Below are positions 29,869 through 40,439 of a DNA stretch of 64,000 nt, in pieces. A program made the translations under genes and the position numbers. Within the stretch, counting starts at the first letter, position 1, and every line of letters starts with the position of its first letter. The notes under the pieces were generated by a model that saw only the letters and a list, made by a program, of their open reading frames with translations, ran no database searches and had not been told where the DNA came from. This stretch comes from Colwellia sp. (GTDB lineage Bacteria > Pseudomonadota > Gammaproteobacteria > Enterobacterales > Alteromonadaceae), in assembly GCA_013215295.1 (NCBI GenBank), contig JABSOZ010000012.1, forward strand, positions 121,496 through 185,495. Direction: 5' to 3'.

Positions 29869-32022
29869 TTATTGTGCTTTTTGCTGAGAATTTGATGAAT
29901 CATCATTCTCGCCATTTACGACAGGCGGTAATAAACTAGGCTCTTTTAACTTATTTTTATTCATGTATTCATCAAATGAAGGAGGTAAAGCAAGTTGGTC
30001 ATTCCATTCTGGTAATAATGGCATTTTTTCATTGCTCATTAATGACAAACCTTCTTCTTGCTTATGTATTTCAATAGCACGAATATAGTTATACTTTTCT
30101 TTACTGATTTCATTCATCAATTTTCCATCACGGATAATCGTAGGGCGAATAAATACCATTAAGTTACGTTTACGTGTTGAGGTTGTTGTTGATTTAAACA
30201 AATGACCTATAAAGGGAATATCACCTAATAAAGGCACTTTTTGCACACTTTCTTGCACGTCTTCGTCTATCAAACCACCAAGCACTATTGTTGCGCCAGA
30301 ATCAGCCATAACAACTGTTTTTATTTCACGTTTGTTGATAGAAATATCAACACCTGTAGCACCACTTACTGACGAAACTTCTTGCTCAATGGTTAATTGA
30401 ACACCTGTTCCTTCATTTACTCGTGGGGTAACCGTGAGTTTTATACCGACTTCTTGGCGTTCTACTGTTTGGAATGGATTTCCATTACTGCTACCTGCGG
30501 TAGAACCTGTAAGAATTGGGATTTCTTGTCCAACAAGGAAATGCGCTTCTTCATTATCAAGTGTTGTAATACTGGGTGTTGCAAGAATATTAGAGTTAGT
30601 GTCATTACTCACTGCTTGTATTATTGCACCCCAACCATTTTGCATAATACCGAACATACCACCACTCACCGAACCCAATAATGTTGCAGCTAATGAATAA
30701 TCGCCTTTAGTATCAGCTTGATCTGGATTAATGGTAACAGCACCACTTTCAGAAGTAACAGTAGAACCTTTTGTTCCTGGGGTTGATCGAGCGGCCTCTG
30801 CAGCTGCGGCCACTCCACTAATGGAAACAGGACCGTTATTGAACTGTGTAAAGCCTCCAGTGTCACTAAACCACTGCACACCTAAACTGACACCGTCGCT
30901 TTCAAAAACTTCAACAATAATTGCTTCAACAAGTACTTGTGCACGACGAACATCTAACTTACGAATAACGGCTTCAAGTGATCTAAGCATATCTTGTTGT
31001 GCTGTAATAACGAGCGTATTAGTATCTTCATGAGCATCAATGCTTATATTGCGTTTTTTGTTACGTCCCTTAGACGAGCTTTTTGTGCCCGAGCTTTCTG
31101 CTTCTATTGATTGACTAACACCTTCTAAAACCTTAACTAAGTCTTCAGCCGTTGCATATTTCAAATAATAAACACGTGTATTTCCATTTGTTTCTAATTC
31201 GCTATCTAAACGAGAAATCAACTTTGCAATACGAGCTCGAGCTTGGGACTCTCCACTCACGATGACGCTATTAGTGCGTTCATCTGCAACGATTTTTGGT
31301 ATAAGAAAAGATGGAGTTCCGGCTTTACCTTTACTAGACTTATTCATCGCTTCAACAATACGCACCATTTCCGCTGCTGATGCATATTTCAATTTGATTA
31401 TTTGTACGTCTTGGTCACCCGCTTTATCGACGCGTTCGATAATTTTTACTAATCGATTTACAACAGCCGCTGTGCCCGTAAGCATTATTACGTTTGCAGG
31501 GTCATAATTCACTACGTTACCACCACCTGCTTGATCTGAAAGCTGGCGAAGTAACGGCGTTAATTCGCGTACGGTTACATTTTTAACTTCAACAACACGG
31601 GTAACCATTTCATCGCCTACCCCTGGATTTTCATCACCGACAACAGGAATTGATGAGGTTTTTGCATCTTTGTTACGAATTATTTTTACAACATTGTTAT
31701 CCATTTCAACCGCAGCAAAACCATAAACTTCAAGTACATTGAGAAAGACTTGGTAATATTGTTTTTCCGTAAGCTCATCTTGCGTGCGAAGATTAACTTT
31801 ACCTCGAACATTTGGATCAACGATCATCGTCTTCTTGAGATTTTTACCAACTATGTAAATGAATTCGGCAATTTCTGTACCTTTGAAATTAGGAGAATAC
31901 TTAGCGGCACTTGTGTTAGCACTAAATAATAAAGTATTCATCATTACAACAGTTAAACCTGTTGTTAATAAACGTTTATACCAAGGTGCGTTAAAACGCT
32001 TACGCAAGGGGGAATTCATCAT
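29869..32022 (-). CDS. gspD: Type II secretion outer-membrane secretin D
   Basis: 717 residues. Order: signal region (about 1-40), N0 domain (from [17 protein letters not shown]), N1-N3 repeats, then the secretin core with [14 protein letters not shown] near 625. A Ser/Gly-rich insertion lies in N3 around 315-325. The S-domain tail is rich in Asn, Ser and Gln. It forms the 15-fold outer-membrane channel; delivery may need a pilotin not present in this operon. Confidence 0.96.
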   Translation of the reverse strand: MMNSPLRKRFNAPWYKRLLTTGLTVVMMNTLLFSANTSAAKYSPNFKGTEIAEFIYIVGKNLKKTMIVDPNVRGKVNLRTQDELTEKQYYQVFLNVLEVYGFAAVEMDNNVVKIIRNKDAKTSSIPVVGDENPGVGDEMVTRVVEVKNVTVRELTPLLRQLSDQAGGGNVVNYDPANVIMLTGTAAVVNRLVKIIERVDKAGDQDVQIIKLKYASAAEMVRIVEAMNKSSKGKAGTPSFLIPKIVADERTNSVIVSGESQARARIAKLISRLDSELETNGNTRVYYLKYATAEDLVKVLEGVSQSIEAESSGTKSSSKGRNKKRNISIDAHEDTNTLVITAQQDMLRSLEAVIRKLDVRRAQVLVEAIIVEVFESDGVSLGVQWFSDTGGFTQFNNGPVSISGVAAAAEAARSTPGTKGSTVTSESGAVTINPDQADTKGDYSLAATLLGSVSGGMFGIMQNGWGAIIQAVSNDTNSNILATPSITTLDNEEAHFLVGQEIPILTGSTAGSSNGNPFQTVERQEVGIKLTVTPRVNEGTGVQLTIEQEVSSVSGATGVDISINKREIKTVVMADSGATIVLGGLIDEDVQESVQKVPLLGDIPFIGHLFKSTTTSTRKRNLMVFIRPTIIRDGKLMNEISKEKYNYIRAIEIHKQEEGLSLMSNEKMPLLPEWNDQLALPPSFDEYMNKNKLKEPSLLPPVVNGENDDSSNSQQKAQ

Positions 32023-32054
32023 AACTTAATTCTCAATTTTGATAAGTAAGGGCG

Positions 32055-33017
32055 TTAGCCGCCAATACTAAATAATATTTCGTTCAATTCGCCGTTACGA
32101 TCAATTAACAACGATACTTCTTTGTCTTGTTTTAATGCGGCAAGAGCTTGTGCTGCTTCACTTGGTGCAGTTAAATCATATCCATTCATCTGAATGGCAA
32201 CATCGCCAGGTTTTAGTCCTGAATTTTGGAAAAACTGTGATTTTTTACCTGGCATCAACCGATAACCGACAATTTTTCCATCTTTACGTTTTGGTGATAT
32301 TTTTAAATAGTCTGTAATTTTACTCGGGTCGGAATTAATGTCTTCTTTAAATAATTTAGCACTCTTACTCAGCATTTTGTTTGTTCTTCGATCAAGCACA
32401 TTAGGCGATGTTAACTTGTTATTTATCTGCTTTCTTTTTTTCTGAGTGAGAGAAGATCGATTTACTGTTTTAGGCTTAGTAATCTTAGCTGTTTCATTAT
32501 AATCAAAGCCATCAAGCATGAGTGTTTCAAGTTTTCCGGCATGTTTTAAAATCACTCGGTCTCGAAACACACTATCAAGTACGGCACGCGTTCCAGTTAT
32601 CGTTTCCCCTGGACTATAGGTATTTTGCTTTCCTGATTTTTCAATAACCGCTGCAGACGCTGTTTTATCATCACTTGCCACTACGCCTGCTAATGTTAAA
32701 TTCAATTGTGTTTCAGGGACATTTTCAACTTCAGCAGTTTCAATAGCTTCTATTTCGTCTGTATATAAGCCAAATAAGTTCAATGTTTTTAAACCTGTTA
32801 GACTGATCGTAGCGGTTTTAGTGTTTTGCTTTGTAACTTTAACGGTAACATTCGATGATGCATGATATTGGCCACTAGGCGCTATAAACCAAGTAATTTG
32901 TGCAAGAACATAGGCAATATAAGTTAACAAAATAGCACTGATCACCTTAGCTATTTTTTGCTGAGGTAATTGTGATAAAAAGTCGACTGTACTGGAAAAG
33001 TTTGAAGGTAATTGCAT
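32055..33017 (-). CDS. gspC: Type II secretion protein C
   Basis: 320 residues: cytoplasmic N terminus, one membrane segment (about 22-48), a homology region that binds GspD (about 100-170), a Lys-rich linker, and a C-terminal PDZ domain (about 235-320, YRLMPGKKSQFFQNSGLKPGD). It is the first gene of gspC-N. Its upstream region is shared with the divergent hslR. Confidence 0.93.
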   Translation of the reverse strand: MQLPSNFSSTVDFLSQLPQQKIAKVISAILLTYIAYVLAQITWFIAPSGQYHASSNVTVKVTKQNTKTATISLTGLKTLNLFGLYTDEIEAIETAEVENVPETQLNLTLAGVVASDDKTASAAVIEKSGKQNTYSPGETITGTRAVLDSVFRDRVILKHAGKLETLMLDGFDYNETAKITKPKTVNRSSLTQKKRKQINNKLTSPNVLDRRTNKMLSKSAKLFKEDINSDPSKITDYLKISPKRKDGKIVGYRLMPGKKSQFFQNSGLKPGDVAIQMNGYDLTAPSEAAQALAALKQDKEVSLLIDRNGELNEILFSIGG

Positions 33018-33250
33018 GGTTATCTTTATAAAGATTAAAATTGGATTTTATTATTATCTTCTGATAATACTTGAGCTAGACGCTATCAACAAGAGTAGAG
33101 TGGCAAATGTTAATATTTATTAACAATTTATTTCCTGAATATGCAAACTAACATTGCCATTGCTGTTATTCATGGTCTTAAATAACTAGACTTTATACTA
33201 TATTATGATATTTTCGCCGCGACACTTAGATATAGGAATATGACAAATCC

Positions 33251-33658
33251 ATGAAACATAGTCAGCCTCCGACGGAAAACACGTCAATCCGCCTCGACAA
33301 ATGGTTATGGGCCGCACGTTTTTATAAAACCCGTGCCATTGCTAAACAAATGATCGATGGTGGTAAAGTCTTCTATAATGGTCAACGTACAAAATCAGGA
33401 AAAGCTGTTTCTTTAGGTGATAAAATAACGCTTCGCCAAAGTTACGAAGAACGAGAAGTTATTGTCATTGCACTTGCAGATAAACGCCGAGATGCAGACT
33501 TTGCCCGTACACTTTTCCAAGAAACTGAAAGTAGTATTGCTACGCGAGAAAAAAATGCCTTTGCACGTAAACAAGGTACTTTACTAAGCCCAGCTAGTGA
33601 CACTAAACCTGATAAAAAACAACGTAGAAAACTAATACAATTTAAAGAAAGGATGTAA
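33251..33658 (+). CDS. hslR: Heat shock protein 15 (S4-domain RNA-binding)
   Basis: 135 residues. The S4 domain is IRLDKWLWAARFYKTRAIAK with GGKVFYNG. The basic C-terminal tail is rich in Lys and Arg. It binds stalled 50S subunits carrying nascent chains. It is followed two bases later by hslO, the usual pair. Confidence 0.93.
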   Translation: MKHSQPPTENTSIRLDKWLWAARFYKTRAIAKQMIDGGKVFYNGQRTKSGKAVSLGDKITLRQSYEEREVIVIALADKRRDADFARTLFQETESSIATREKNAFARKQGTLLSPASDTKPDKKQRRKLIQFKERM

Positions 33659-33660
33659 CT

Positions 33661-34524
33661 GTGACTGTTAAAACTGATGTTTTAAATCGCTACTTATTTG
33701 ATGGTAAGCATGCACGTGGTGAGCTTGTACAATTAAGCAAAGTTTATCAAGAAATAATTGATTTACATGAATATCCTTCAGGCGTTCAAGCACTGTTAGG
33801 TGAATTAGTTGCCGCAACTTGTTTACTGACTGCTACTTTAAAGTTTCAAGGTGAGATCACCGTTCAATTACAAGGTGATGGACCTATTGGTTATATGTCA
33901 GTCAACGGGGATCATAATCAATCTATGCGTGGTATCGCTCGTTTAACTGAACCAACCGAGGGAAAAGGCTTAAGAGATTTAATGGGTAAAGGTACGATGG
34001 TAATTACTATTCGCCCTGAAAAAGGTGAAGCTTACCAGGGTGTTGTTGCACTTGACAAAGATAATTTAGCTGATTGTTTAGGACACTACTTTGAAGTTTC
34101 AGAGCAGATCCCGACAAAAATTTGGTTATTTAGTAAGGCTGATAATACTCAAGTAGCTGGAAGTTTAATACAACTACTCCCTGATGGTGATGACAAAGAA
34201 CAACAGCAAAGTGATTTTGAACACTTATGCCAGTTAACCAATACCATTAAAGCAGAAGAAATTTTCTCTTTAGACGCTGAAACTTTACTGTACCGTTTGT
34301 ATCACCAAGAAGATGTTCGTTTATTTGAACCTCAATCTGTTAATTATCAATGTAGCTGTTCAGAAGAGAAGTGCTTAACGGCTATTGCTCAAGTTGCACC
34401 CAGTGAATTGAAAAGTATTATTGAGGAACAAGGTTGCGTAACAATGACCTGTGATTATTGTTTAACAACTTATAAATTTGATGAAACAAAGATCGACGGT
34501 TTTATTAAAGACACCAAGCACTAA
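33661..34524 (+). CDS. hslO: Hsp33 redox-regulated chaperone
   Basis: 287 residues, GTG start with AGGATG upstream. The C-terminal redox switch has CSCSEEKC-type cysteines (CxC) followed by CDYC (CxxC), which bind zinc when reduced and open under oxidative heat stress. The N-terminal domain contains GPIGYMSVNGDHNQSMRG. The pckA gene often found next in relatives is absent here. Confidence 0.95.
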   Translation: MTVKTDVLNRYLFDGKHARGELVQLSKVYQEIIDLHEYPSGVQALLGELVAATCLLTATLKFQGEITVQLQGDGPIGYMSVNGDHNQSMRGIARLTEPTEGKGLRDLMGKGTMVITIRPEKGEAYQGVVALDKDNLADCLGHYFEVSEQIPTKIWLFSKADNTQVAGSLIQLLPDGDDKEQQQSDFEHLCQLTNTIKAEEIFSLDAETLLYRLYHQEDVRLFEPQSVNYQCSCSEEKCLTAIAQVAPSELKSIIEEQGCVTMTCDYCLTTYKFDETKIDGFIKDTKH

Positions 34525-34577
34525 TCTACATAAAATTAAGTTAGTGCTCAATATATTTACAATTAAATGTTCGTCTG

Positions 34578-35153
34578 TTAGCGTTCTTCCGTTAATGGAC
34601 GACGAGTTTTTCCACTGTAGTCTATTTCCATTTCCACTCGCTGAAACTGTTTTGCTCGTTGAAGTAACTTATAATACTCAGAGAAGTTAGCATCATTCTC
34701 TGGCGTCAAACGATATGTGTTCTTTGCGATTTCATTAATTTCCGCCGTATTATCGAAGCGGGATAACTTTTCTACGCTATTTGTTATTACAACAAAAGTT
34801 CCTTTTACGATGCCAGACTGAGACATTAGAAAATTAAAGACTTTAGCTCCTTTGAGTAGTTCATCAGATTGTAATTCAAATTTTTTCTCATTAATCATTA
34901 CGTTTTTGCTTTTACCCGTGTTTCTATTCCTGTCAATAACTTGTTTAGTCAGATCTTTTTCACCTTTTACAATTAGTTTATTCTCGCCAACTATCGTCTG
35001 CTTATCATTTTCTGCTTTTGCTGATACATCTTGTTCCAAAGAGGAAACCTCTTCGCTACTTACATGTTTTTCGATTACGCTTTCTTCTTCTTTTTTATCT
35101 GAACAAGCCGTTAACAGAACCGCACCAAGAACTATCACACTAAGGTTACGCAT
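34578..35153 (-). CDS. Hypothetical lipoprotein
   Basis: 191 residues. A signal peptide ends in a clear lipobox (VLLTAC, Cys17). A Ser/Glu/Lys-rich disordered segment (about 20-75) leads to a compact alpha/beta region. No known domain is recognised. It lies between hslO and the large protease and is transcribed alone. Confidence 0.7.
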   Translation of the reverse strand: MRNLSVIVLGAVLLTACSDKKEEESVIEKHVSSEEVSSLEQDVSAKAENDKQTIVGENKLIVKGEKDLTKQVIDRNRNTGKSKNVMINEKKFELQSDELLKGAKVFNFLMSQSGIVKGTFVVITNSVEKLSRFDNTAEINEIAKNTYRLTPENDANFSEYYKLLQRAKQFQRVEMEIDYSGKTRRPLTEER

Positions 35154-35202
35154 TTGTATTTCCCTTTTGTTTTATTACTTCAACCAAATTTTAGTTATAA
35201 AA

Positions 35203-35230
35203 AAAGCTGATTGAATAATCAATCAGCTTT
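35203..35230 (-). terminator. Terminator of the M36 protease gene
   Basis: AAAGCTGATTG pairs with CAATCAGCTTT. On the minus strand it ends in seven T residues, 19 bases past the protease stop. Confidence 0.92.
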
Positions 35231-35248
35231 CAATTCTAATAAGAGATA

Positions 35249-38200
35249 TTACTTACGACGACGTAATAACGCTAAAGGTAATAACAAGAATGCTAATAAA
35301 CCTGTTGAACCACCGCTAGAACTTTTCTTAACAGGAGTTGGTTCAGGTACATCGTTAACTGTTACAGTGAAACTCTGTGTAACCGTTGCAATGCCATCAT
35401 TAACACTTGCTACAAACGTTAACTCTTCAGAACCAGATGCAAGAGTAGGAGCAGAGAAAGATACTGCTGCTGTATCGTCACCTGTCATTGTTACTGCAGT
35501 GCCAGCTGTTTGTTCCCAGCTGTAAGTTAATGTATCACCGTTTGGATCAGAAGCTTCAACACTCAAACTAACAGAGCCACCTTCATTAACAGACTGTTCT
35601 ACTTCAGAAACAGCAGCTATGTAAGGTATGCGGTTATCACAAGCGTTAGTATCGCCAGCAACTAAATCTGAAAATACTGTTGATATAATGTTGCTAAATT
35701 GAACATTATCAATCGCCCAGCCATAATCACTTACATACGAATCAGTACTAACACGGAATCTTAGTTTAACTTCATTACCATTTAAAGCCGTACCAAAATC
35801 GACACGTTCCATGCTCCCGTATACACCAGCATCACTTACATTATAGCCAGTGAACACTGGACGTCCGGTTAATGCTTGAGCATCTTGAGCTTCAACTGTA
35901 CCATTATAGCCAGAATCAAACCTTCCGCCCATTTCAGTAACATCTGTCCAGTCACCACCGTTTACGCTAATTTCGACAACACCACCATCCCAGCCACCTT
36001 CTAAGCCGTAAAAGTGCCAAAAGCTCATTTCAAAGTTACCGGCATATCCTACTTGAATTGCTTTAGTTTCCACTGCAACGTCGGTTTCAAAGCTGTGATT
36101 AGCTAGATGCATCGCTTGTGCACCTAAATCAGCACCAGATGATGCCGCAAAGAAAGGTATATTCCCTCTATCATATGACTGTGTTCCTACTGCCCATGCA
36201 CCGCCAGTCATTACGTTTTCTGTCCAGTTAACAAATAATGAAATATCTTCCATTGTATCTGTTGATGAATTATCTACTAGAGCACTATCTTTAAAATCAT
36301 AGTTAACGGTTGCAGTAAATGAGTATTCATTTGAAACATCATCTGCAAGATCAGGGAACGTTACTTTCAACTCGATTGAATCAGACATCATAGCTTCATT
36401 TAGTACGAGTTCAATCGGTGCACTAGTAGAAAATTCAGTTGGGTTTAAACTAGCAAAGGTAGTCATACCATCATTTGCTAAAGTAATATCATGATCACCA
36501 ACAACTTCAATTTTGGCAACAACATCGGTATAAACTTCACTACCTCTATTTTGGATAGTAAAACTTACTGTACCTGTTTCACCTTTATCTAAAATGTTGT
36601 CATTAGAACAGTAACCAGAAGTTAAACCTTCATAGTTAGCGTTTAATGTATGCGAGGTAACAGCAAATTCAGAAAACTCAACTTCATATGACTCTACAAC
36701 GCCAGTATGGTCTATAGAATTACGATCTGGAGATACTGCACCTAATCCCATGCCTCTTCGAGCAAATGCCGCTAAAATAAGAGTATAATCGGCTGGATCA
36801 TTTGCGTAAGCTGCGGCAAGCACTGCATCACGTGCTTCAGTATATGTTGGTGCAACTGGTGTCATTTTATAACCACCAACCAAGTAACTTTTCATCAAAC
36901 TTTGCGCTTCTGCAAAGGTATGACGTTCATCATTGATAAGTGCTACATATGAATCCCATAACATTGCTGCCCAAGGTTCGCCTGCATCATGAACTTCAGC
37001 TGTACCTGCTGGATATTCATATACGCCATTACCTAAGGTGACATTATCAAACGTCAATGGATTAATTTCCATATCTGTAGAGTACGGATAGTTACGAATA
37101 CCTGTTTGGAAATTTGCAACATATGATGTAGCAGAATATGCAGTACCAAACATTTCATTACCTGCAATCAGCGCATCGTCAGCTGCAGACAATAACAATA
37201 ATGCGTGGAAGTCACCCCAACCTTCGCCCATAGAACGGCCTTGGTTATTGCTTAAACCTGAACCATTACCAATTAAACGATTACTGATATAGTGACCCCA
37301 TTCGTGAGCTACGATACCATTATCAAATGAACTACCTTTATATGGTTTGTTATTAAACATAGAGATGGTAACTTCTTCAGCAGCAGCTAATTTTGCGTAG
37401 ATAGCTGCGCCTGTTGCAAAGTTAATACCCATGTTAGGAATGGTAACTGTATCGTCACTGCCACCCATTGATGGAGTAGCACCATCGTCAACATTGTTCA
37501 CTACGATTACTGCAATCGCACCAGCATCTTGGGCATTTTTTACTTTTTCCGTGAAAAAACAAACACCGCGATCAATAATTGCTATATTTCCAGCTAATGC
37601 AGCACCGTTTGCTGCAGCATCACAACCATCGGTGATCACATCCATGGCGTCATCTATGCGAACTACGCTGCCTTCAATATTGAATTGACCTTTACCAAAC
37701 GATGAGCGTTTTGAAACATCGGCTAGACCAATATCATCGTGAGATGTCACGGTAACACCGTAATCAGAGCCATTTACTGCATCTTTACTGTCAAATAAGT
37801 ACATTTGCATACGTGGCGAACCACCATCAGCAGGAGTCGACATATTCGCATTATTGAAGCCAGAATTATCTTGAACTTCAGCACGAATTGCATCGCCTTC
37901 AATTCCACCACGCTCGTAGTTAAAGTTTTGAGCATTACCAGAAGCTTCATCAAAGCCGTGATCGTAAAAATCATCATGTAAATAGTTATTTAAATAAAAT
38001 AAGTTAACTGTTGCCGCTTTTCTATTATGAATTGAGTTTTCGAGAAGATCCGTATCATATTTATAATCAAATGTATTAGCACTGGTTAATTCAGGGATAA
38101 TGTCACCATTAGTGAATCCATCTGGTGCTATCGCATCTACATACGCTATTACATTGTTACCAACAGTTGTTGTTGCATCGTCCGCTAACCATGCATCACC

Positions 38201-39202
38201 GGTACTTATACCGGCTGATACTAATGAAACCATTGGAGCATCTAAATAAGCTGATGCGTCTGGAGTATCAGCACTAGCTGCAGGAATTACATTTCCATGA
38301 GGGCTATCCCAAGGGTTTTTAGTGTCTTCATCAGCGTATACACGGTAATTAAAGCTATCCGCATGGCTTGAAAGGTCATTTTTAAATAAAACTTTACCGT
38401 TATTAGCAGAGATAACATAGCTGAAATATTCTGAGTCAACACTGTCTGCTAATGCAGATTCCACTTCAACGTAATATGCAGGTACTAGTTTACCTTTTTG
38501 TTCAAAATAAACTTTCTTAGCACGAGGCTCGCCTAACATTTTTTCGCTATTTGAAACGTTAAATTTCGTGTATTTACCTGCAGTCTCTTTCTCAGAAAGA
38601 ATAATATCGCTTGCGTCACCAGATAAATCATTAAAAGCAGCTTTAATTGCTTCAACAGGGCTGCCAAAAGCGTTTAAAGACAAATCACTTTTAATTCCCT
38701 GAGTTGACATCTTACTGGCTAAATAACCTGATGAAGCAACTAAGTTAAACTCAGCATCCATCATAATATTATATTCACGGTTAAAAACTTCTACACCGTT
38801 AACTTCTTGTTTATATTTCGCAATTTTTGCGCCTACACCTTTATCATGCACACTTGCTAATATGGCTTGTACACCTGATTTTTTTACAGTAGAAATACCT
38901 ACAAGCTGATTTAAATAGAATTCTGAAGCGTAAGCAACTTGATGTTTCGCTGCGATAGCACCAACATTAGGCGCTGCATTATTAACTGCTGCCCACTGAA
39001 ATGTGGTTTTACCAAGCTCTGCATCATATTGATTATGCATGCCACTTGCCGTTGCCACTTGATTACTTGTACTAGCTTGTGCAACTCTTTCAACCAAAAA
39101 GTTTTTAGTTGGCATGCTGTCATTATTAGCAGCAACACCTAAGGCTGTTGTAGCTAATGCAGAACCGACAAATGTGGCAATGATTGATTTATTAAATTTC
39201 AT
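35249..39202 (-). CDS. Secreted M36-type metallopeptidase with PA domain and GlyGly-CTERM tail
   Basis: 1317 residues. Domain order: signal peptide (1-25), FTP-type propeptide, M36 catalytic domain with zinc site HEWGHYISNRL and GEGWGD, a PA domain inserted before the active site (DRGVCFFTEKVKNAQDAGA), beta-sandwich modules, a PKD/cadherin-like module (NEGGSVSLSVEASDPNGDTL), and a C-terminal GlyGly-CTERM sorting tail (SSSGGSTG, a hydrophobic helix, RRRK). Such tails are processed by rhombosortase, and the proteins leave through type II secretion, whose operon lies about 2 kb away. It should digest extracellular protein for nutrition. Confidence 0.92.
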   Translation of the reverse strand: MKFNKSIIATFVGSALATTALGVAANNDSMPTKNFLVERVAQASTSNQVATASGMHNQYDAELGKTTFQWAAVNNAAPNVGAIAAKHQVAYASEFYLNQLVGISTVKKSGVQAILASVHDKGVGAKIAKYKQEVNGVEVFNREYNIMMDAEFNLVASSGYLASKMSTQGIKSDLSLNAFGSPVEAIKAAFNDLSGDASDIILSEKETAGKYTKFNVSNSEKMLGEPRAKKVYFEQKGKLVPAYYVEVESALADSVDSEYFSYVISANNGKVLFKNDLSSHADSFNYRVYADEDTKNPWDSPHGNVIPAASADTPDASAYLDAPMVSLVSAGISTGDAWLADDATTTVGNNVIAYVDAIAPDGFTNGDIIPELTSANTFDYKYDTDLLENSIHNRKAATVNLFYLNNYLHDDFYDHGFDEASGNAQNFNYERGGIEGDAIRAEVQDNSGFNNANMSTPADGGSPRMQMYLFDSKDAVNGSDYGVTVTSHDDIGLADVSKRSSFGKGQFNIEGSVVRIDDAMDVITDGCDAAANGAALAGNIAIIDRGVCFFTEKVKNAQDAGAIAVIVVNNVDDGATPSMGGSDDTVTIPNMGINFATGAAIYAKLAAAEEVTISMFNNKPYKGSSFDNGIVAHEWGHYISNRLIGNGSGLSNNQGRSMGEGWGDFHALLLLSAADDALIAGNEMFGTAYSATSYVANFQTGIRNYPYSTDMEINPLTFDNVTLGNGVYEYPAGTAEVHDAGEPWAAMLWDSYVALINDERHTFAEAQSLMKSYLVGGYKMTPVAPTYTEARDAVLAAAYANDPADYTLILAAFARRGMGLGAVSPDRNSIDHTGVVESYEVEFSEFAVTSHTLNANYEGLTSGYCSNDNILDKGETGTVSFTIQNRGSEVYTDVVAKIEVVGDHDITLANDGMTTFASLNPTEFSTSAPIELVLNEAMMSDSIELKVTFPDLADDVSNEYSFTATVNYDFKDSALVDNSSTDTMEDISLFVNWTENVMTGGAWAVGTQSYDRGNIPFFAASSGADLGAQAMHLANHSFETDVAVETKAIQVGYAGNFEMSFWHFYGLEGGWDGGVVEISVNGGDWTDVTEMGGRFDSGYNGTVEAQDAQALTGRPVFTGYNVSDAGVYGSMERVDFGTALNGNEVKLRFRVSTDSYVSDYGWAIDNVQFSNIISTVFSDLVAGDTNACDNRIPYIAAVSEVEQSVNEGGSVSLSVEASDPNGDTLTYSWEQTAGTAVTMTGDDTAAVSFSAPTLASGSEELTFVASVNDGIATVTQSFTVTVNDVPEPTPVKKSSSGGSTGLLAFLLLPLALLRRRK

Positions 39203-39275
39203 ACTATTCCCTAACTATTTATATTTTTATTATTAACTCATATTATGATCATGAGTACTGAAACATTTCGATTTA

Positions 39276-39309
39276 ACCCACATTGTGGGTAATGATGTAA
39301 TTTATTACA
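39276..39309. promoter_or_regulatory. Paired palindromes upstream of the protease
   Basis: ACCCACATTGTGGGT (39276-39290) is a 15-bp palindrome with a single central base. TGTAATTTATTACA (39296-39309) is a second one. They are 74-107 bases from the protease start and look like operator sites, perhaps for two different dimeric regulators. Confidence 0.45.
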
Positions 39310-39593
39310 TTTATGTAACAATAAAGCAATCATTTATCCAAAAAAAGACAAACAAAAAGTAAAGCATACGTTACGTTAAAGTAACAAGTGATTATAAGAT
39401 AACCACTTATTTAAAAGATGTTAATAAAACGTTGATTAGTCTCTGTAGCTCAACAAACCTTGCGTTTAGAATATATTGGATTAATGAAGTTTATAAATAA
39501 GGTGGTAGTGAAATTTATTCATGAGAGGTTTAAGGCAATGACATAGAAAGAGTTAATCATTCCTGTGTCACCAAACCTATATCTGAAAAATAA

Positions 39594-39627
39594 AAAAGAC
39601 GTTGATTTTGTTAAATCAACGTCTTTT
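39594..39627 (-). terminator. Terminator of the PCuAC/DUF2333/TIGR04219 operon
   Basis: AAAAGACGTTGATTT pairs with AAATCAACGTCTTTT over 15 bases around a 4-base loop. The minus strand ends in a T-run. Confidence 0.92.
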
Positions 39628-39667
39628 CTGTATTAATTGAAGCCTATATAACAGACTCTTTAAAGCA

Positions 39668-40426
39668 TTAGAAATGTACAACTACGCCAGCGAAAACACC
39701 ATTAAACTCAACATCGGTATATAAATCATCTATGTCTTCAAGTTCAAGTTTAACCGCTTTGTAACCAGCAGTTAAATTGACATCTACGGCTAAGTTGTCG
39801 ATTAACTCATAACTTATGCCGACTTGATAATCGTATAATGTATGCCCATCAAATGATAATAAGTTACCATTTGCAAATAGATTTAAGTTCGTTCCTGGTA
39901 AACCGACAATCGTAGAAACATAAAGCATAGGTACTATTTGAGTTACAGCTATCGATGCATCTGTAGATGCCCCTTGAACTATGGATGAAACAGTTACATC
40001 TCCGTCGAAGTCACGCCCCGTTAAGCCAAAATCAAAAGAGAAAAGGCCATTATCAAAGACTTCGTAGTATAAGGTATAATCAACATAACGAAGATCAAAC
40101 GTGGTTTCCACAGGAACTGTTGCATCAAAAGTTTCACCGTCAAATTCAAAACTTTCCGTCAACGTAGTAGAACCATTGGTATCTAATGTTGTAGAAGCAA
40201 TTAACAAATTAGGAATAAATGGTAAAGGATGCTCTAAAGCAATGTAGAAAGAACCTTGTTCATTGTCTTGTAAATTAAAATCAACTAGGTTATTTTTTTC
40301 ACCAAAAGTACCCGATGCTTCGTTACTCCATATTGACCCTCCAATATAAAGCCCTGCAAGGGTATCAGCCATTGCTGATGATGAGAGTAACCCCGTAACT
40401 AGTACTGCTAATGCTGTTTTTTTCAT
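39668..40426 (-). CDS. TIGR04219 family outer-membrane beta-barrel protein
   Basis: 252 residues with a signal peptide (1-20). Alternating beta strands follow and the terminal aromatic strand ends VVHF, as expected for outer-membrane barrels. The opening AGLYIGGSIW matches the TIGR04219 family. The function is unknown. It is the last gene of a three-gene operon. Confidence 0.82.
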   Translation of the reverse strand: MKKTALAVLVTGLLSSSAMADTLAGLYIGGSIWSNEASGTFGEKNNLVDFNLQDNEQGSFYIALEHPLPFIPNLLIASTTLDTNGSTTLTESFEFDGETFDATVPVETTFDLRYVDYTLYYEVFDNGLFSFDFGLTGRDFDGDVTVSSIVQGASTDASIAVTQIVPMLYVSTIVGLPGTNLNLFANGNLLSFDGHTLYDYQVGISYELIDNLAVDVNLTAGYKAVKLELEDIDDLYTDVEFNGVFAGVVVHF

Positions 40427-40439
40427 GTTCTTCCCTTTA

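Larger units (their letters stand above)
39203..39667. other. 465-base intergenic region upstream of the M36 protease
   Basis: No gene is visible. The protease-proximal part has two palindromes (39276-39290 and 39296-39309). The far end holds the terminator of the outer-membrane protein operon. The rest is AT-rich and shows nothing recognised. Confidence 0.7.

Noticed and set aside
34852..35214. 120-codon plus-strand open frame opposite the lipoprotein gene
   Set aside because: It is a low-complexity Ser/Leu/Phe product antisense to a lipoprotein with a clear lipobox; no ribosome site.
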